Source: CAIKMD01 sp963702925 (GTDB lineage: Bacteria; Pseudomonadota; Alphaproteobacteria; ATCC43930; CGMCC-115725). From it: 64,000 nucleotides of DNA. Made by a program: the position numbers and the translations under genes. The notes below the pieces were generated by a model. The model was not told where the DNA came from and made no database searches. It saw nothing but the letters and a program-made list of their open reading frames with translations. Every line of letters begins with the position of its first letter. Positions within the stretch are counted from its first letter, which is position 1. Of the stretch, positions 62,199-64,000 are shown piece after piece. The stretch is taken from positions 2,108,001 to 2,172,000 of the forward strand of contig OY969771.1 of assembly GCA_963702925.1 (NCBI GenBank). Direction: 5' to 3'.

Positions 62199-63404
62199 AT
62201 GAAAGCCGTCAAGATGGCGGACGCGACAAACGCTTCGGACGCGCCATCGTCGCAAGATAAAAATTTCCGCTTCTACGACAATCGACAAAAATACCTGCTC
62301 TTCGTCAACACATGTGACGAGAAATGGGTCGTCGCGGACCGCGTGGCCGCTGAAGCGGCGGGTACTAAACCTCGTCCGCCCGGCATTCGGATCTTTGATG
62401 CAGGTGTTGGCGACGGAACGGTTCTAACCCGCGTGATGCGCTCGATGCACCATCGCTTTCCGACGGTTCCTTTCTACGTTGCGGGCAAAGAAATCAGTTT
62501 GGAAGATGTTCGGCTCACGCTCGAGAAAATGCCCGACCGCTTTCACGAGCATCCTGCCACTGTTTTCGTGCTGACAAACATGTATTACGCCGAAGCGCCG
62601 TGGTTGAAGCCCAAGTCGTTGACAGCAGCCACGAGCATGATTTGGCATGAAGAACCGCTGCTTGGCCAAACAGCGCGCGGGTTCGAAACTCAAATCACAG
62701 AGCTTCAATCCTTCTTGGCTCGGAATTGGCGAGCACGGGTTAGCGCCGCGACGGGAAACCCGGTCTACGAGAAACCGATTGTCCTCGTGCTCTATCGCGA
62801 CGATCATAAGTTCTTGCTCAACGAGCTGCGGCCCCGTCGCGATGTCGCGCGAGCCGATTACGATCTCGTGATCGCGTCGCAGCCTTACCGGGCTTTGGCG
62901 CCGACCGATTTCAAAGCGAGCAAAGTCGTCGCGCCGCTTGTTCGCAGCCTCGCTCCCGGCGGGCGGCTAGTCGGCATCCACTCGCACGGGCAAGACCCGG
63001 GGATGGAAATCATTCAAAAGATGTGGCCAGGAGAAAACCCCTTCATTACCGACCGTGTCGCGTTGATGCGGGCGACGAAATCGGAGCTTGGCCACGACGC
63101 TCGGGAATTCAATTTTGACGATCGTTCGGACGAACGATCATTCTTCCGGTACAACATGCATACCTTGCCGAGCGAGGTCGGAGAAAGCATCGGAACATCA
63201 ACGCTTTTTGCGGCTTGGAATGCCGCGATATACGTTGCTCAGATCGATGATCAGCGCTTGTCGGAAGTTATCAATATCCGCGCCTATTTGGAGGCGACGA
63301 AGGAGGTGCTGCGGCAATATGGTGGGCTGTGGTTCTGGGACGAATCTTATGTGATTTCGCGGAAATCGGAAGGTTCCGTGCTTGGCCGACGTCAAAATGG
63401 CTGA
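62199..63404 (+). CDS. SAM-dependent methyltransferase-like protein
   Basis: 401 aa from ATG 62199 (TGGAGAAAC upstream). A Rossmann methyltransferase core is shown by IRIFDAGVGDGTVLTRVMR (motif I, about 62-80), VPFYVAGKEIS with acidic residue, DLVIASQPYRALAP (motif IV-like) and LAPGGRLVGIHSHG. Substrate unknown. The TGA overlaps the MetF-like ATG by 8 nt, so both act in one pathway. Confidence 0.8.
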   Translation: MKAVKMADATNASDAPSSQDKNFRFYDNRQKYLLFVNTCDEKWVVADRVAAEAAGTKPRPPGIRIFDAGVGDGTVLTRVMRSMHHRFPTVPFYVAGKEISLEDVRLTLEKMPDRFHEHPATVFVLTNMYYAEAPWLKPKSLTAATSMIWHEEPLLGQTARGFETQITELQSFLARNWRARVSAATGNPVYEKPIVLVLYRDDHKFLLNELRPRRDVARADYDLVIASQPYRALAPTDFKASKVVAPLVRSLAPGGRLVGIHSHGQDPGMEIIQKMWPGENPFITDRVALMRATKSELGHDAREFNFDDRSDERSFFRYNMHTLPSEVGESIGTSTLFAAWNAAIYVAQIDDQRLSEVINIRAYLEATKEVLRQYGGLWFWDESYVISRKSEGSVLGRRQNG

Positions 63405-64000
63405 TCGCGGCATCGACCCTCATTCAGCCACGACTGACGCGCACCCAGAGCGCCTTCGGCAGCTCTTTCGCGGATGCTCGGTAGAAACCTCGTGCAGCGC
63501 GCCGGCGGTAGGCGAAGCTGTAAAGGCATCCCTGCCGGCAGGCACGGCGGTTTACATAACTTTCCTGCCAAAAGATTCACTCGAACAACGGATCAGAGCG
63601 GCCGCAAAGTTGCGCGAGGCTGGGCTGACGCCTGTTCCCCACTTGGCTGCTCGACATATGGCATCGACTGATCAACTGGACATGTGTTTGCATCGTCTCG
63701 TCAGCGAGGCGATGGTCGATCGACTACTTTTGATTGGTGGTGATGCCGATCGGCCCGCGGGCACATTCACGTCAAGTCTCGATCTTATCGAAACCGGCTT
63801 GATCGAGAAGCATCGCATCCGCAGCGTTGGTATTGCCGCTTATCCGGAAGACCATCCACGAATTTCTCGCGGGACGCTGGAAGCCGCGTTAATGACGAAA
63901 ATTGCGCGGCTTCAACAACGAGGAATATCGCCCTTTATCGTGACGCAATTCGCCTTTGAATCGGCGCCGATCCTGCGCTGGTTGGCGTGGGCTCACGATC
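63397..64000 (+). CDS. MetF-like 5,10-methylenetetrahydrofolate reductase family protein (cut by window edge)
   Basis: 201 codons from ATG 63397; the gene runs out of the window. TAVYITFLPKDSLEQRIRAA, GLTPVPHLAARHMAST, LLLIGGDADRPAGTFTSSLD and GIAAYPEDHPRISRGTLE are the barrel strands of MTHFR-type proteins, ending at FIVTQFAFE. The N-terminus is short of the canonical flavin loop and more like variant family members, so a C1-folate or another C1 carrier could be the partner. Overlaps the methyltransferase gene. Confidence 0.82.
   Translation, partial: MADRGIDPHSATTDAHPERLRQLFRGCSVETSCSAPAVGEAVKASLPAGTAVYITFLPKDSLEQRIRAAAKLREAGLTPVPHLAARHMASTDQLDMCLHRLVSEAMVDRLLLIGGDADRPAGTFTSSLDLIETGLIEKHRIRSVGIAAYPEDHPRISRGTLEAALMTKIARLQQRGISPFIVTQFAFESAPILRWLAWAHD

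Overview
The window reads as a chromosome segment of an alphaproteobacterium, most likely in the Hyphomicrobiales (Rhizobiales). Supporting signs are high GC, FixK/FNR-type boxes, an FDH accessory gene set (DUF3305, DUF3306, DUF6352, DUF6505) usual for that group, and several tiny hypothetical proteins of rhizobial type. Genus cannot be fixed from sequence alone. It is an accessory, decaying region: five insertion sequences or large IS remnants, an IS630 scrap, at least a dozen broken genes and one tRNA 3-prime remnant.

Left part (1-19.4 kb): nitrosative-stress and micro-oxic genes. A quinol-dependent nitric oxide reductase (norB) lies behind a perfect FNR box and is followed by a broken nnrS. 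Next come CBS, CMD and DUF488 proteins, an NsrR-like Rrf2 regulator, an operon of a heme-copper-oxidase-like membrane protein with DUF2249 and DUF59 proteins, a divergent truncated hemoglobin, an XdhC/DUF1858 pair, a Crp/Fnr regulator, and a ferredoxin/small TM ORF/orphan coxA unit. A shared ATAAGATA sequence before rrf2, between the globin and the membrane-protein operon, and before the ferredoxin suggests one regulon. Two CYTH proteins and an Mth938-like protein follow.

Centre (19.6-36 kb): the first of two 1669-bp IS1182-family copies, an LLM flavin oxidoreductase, then a complete membrane-bound formate dehydrogenase locus. That locus holds gamma, beta and alpha subunits, a small Tat protein, an HTH-TorD fusion chaperone, the DUF3306/3305/6352/6505/biotin-lipoate-ligase accessory operon, and a divergent 4Fe-4S protein. 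Inverted or half-site copies of an ATAGCCTCAG motif sit at both promoters of the locus. A WD40/cytochrome c protein closes it.

Right-centre (36-49 kb): small hypotheticals, remnants (XRE regulator, S1/P1 nuclease, DUF1194, molybdoenzyme), a tRNA-Gly(CCC) 3-prime remnant, an IS5-family (IS427-group) element, a CBS/SDR pair, an IS630 element and a truncated IS1182-like transposase. Further right (49-55 kb): a Tat-exported amidohydrolase and an unusual set made of acetate kinase plus holo-ACP synthase facing a cocE-type hydrolase/ACP/phosphotransacetylase operon. FNR/FixK boxes precede the amidohydrolase and the cocE operon.

Right end (55.5-64 kb): the second, inverted IS1182 copy, then a divergent one-carbon locus. 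It has three divergent MetE-fold proteins and a periplasmic binding protein on one strand, and a SAM-type methyltransferase and a MetF-like protein (cut by the window edge) on the other. The two IS1182 copies enclose about 34.3 kb that could invert by homologous recombination.
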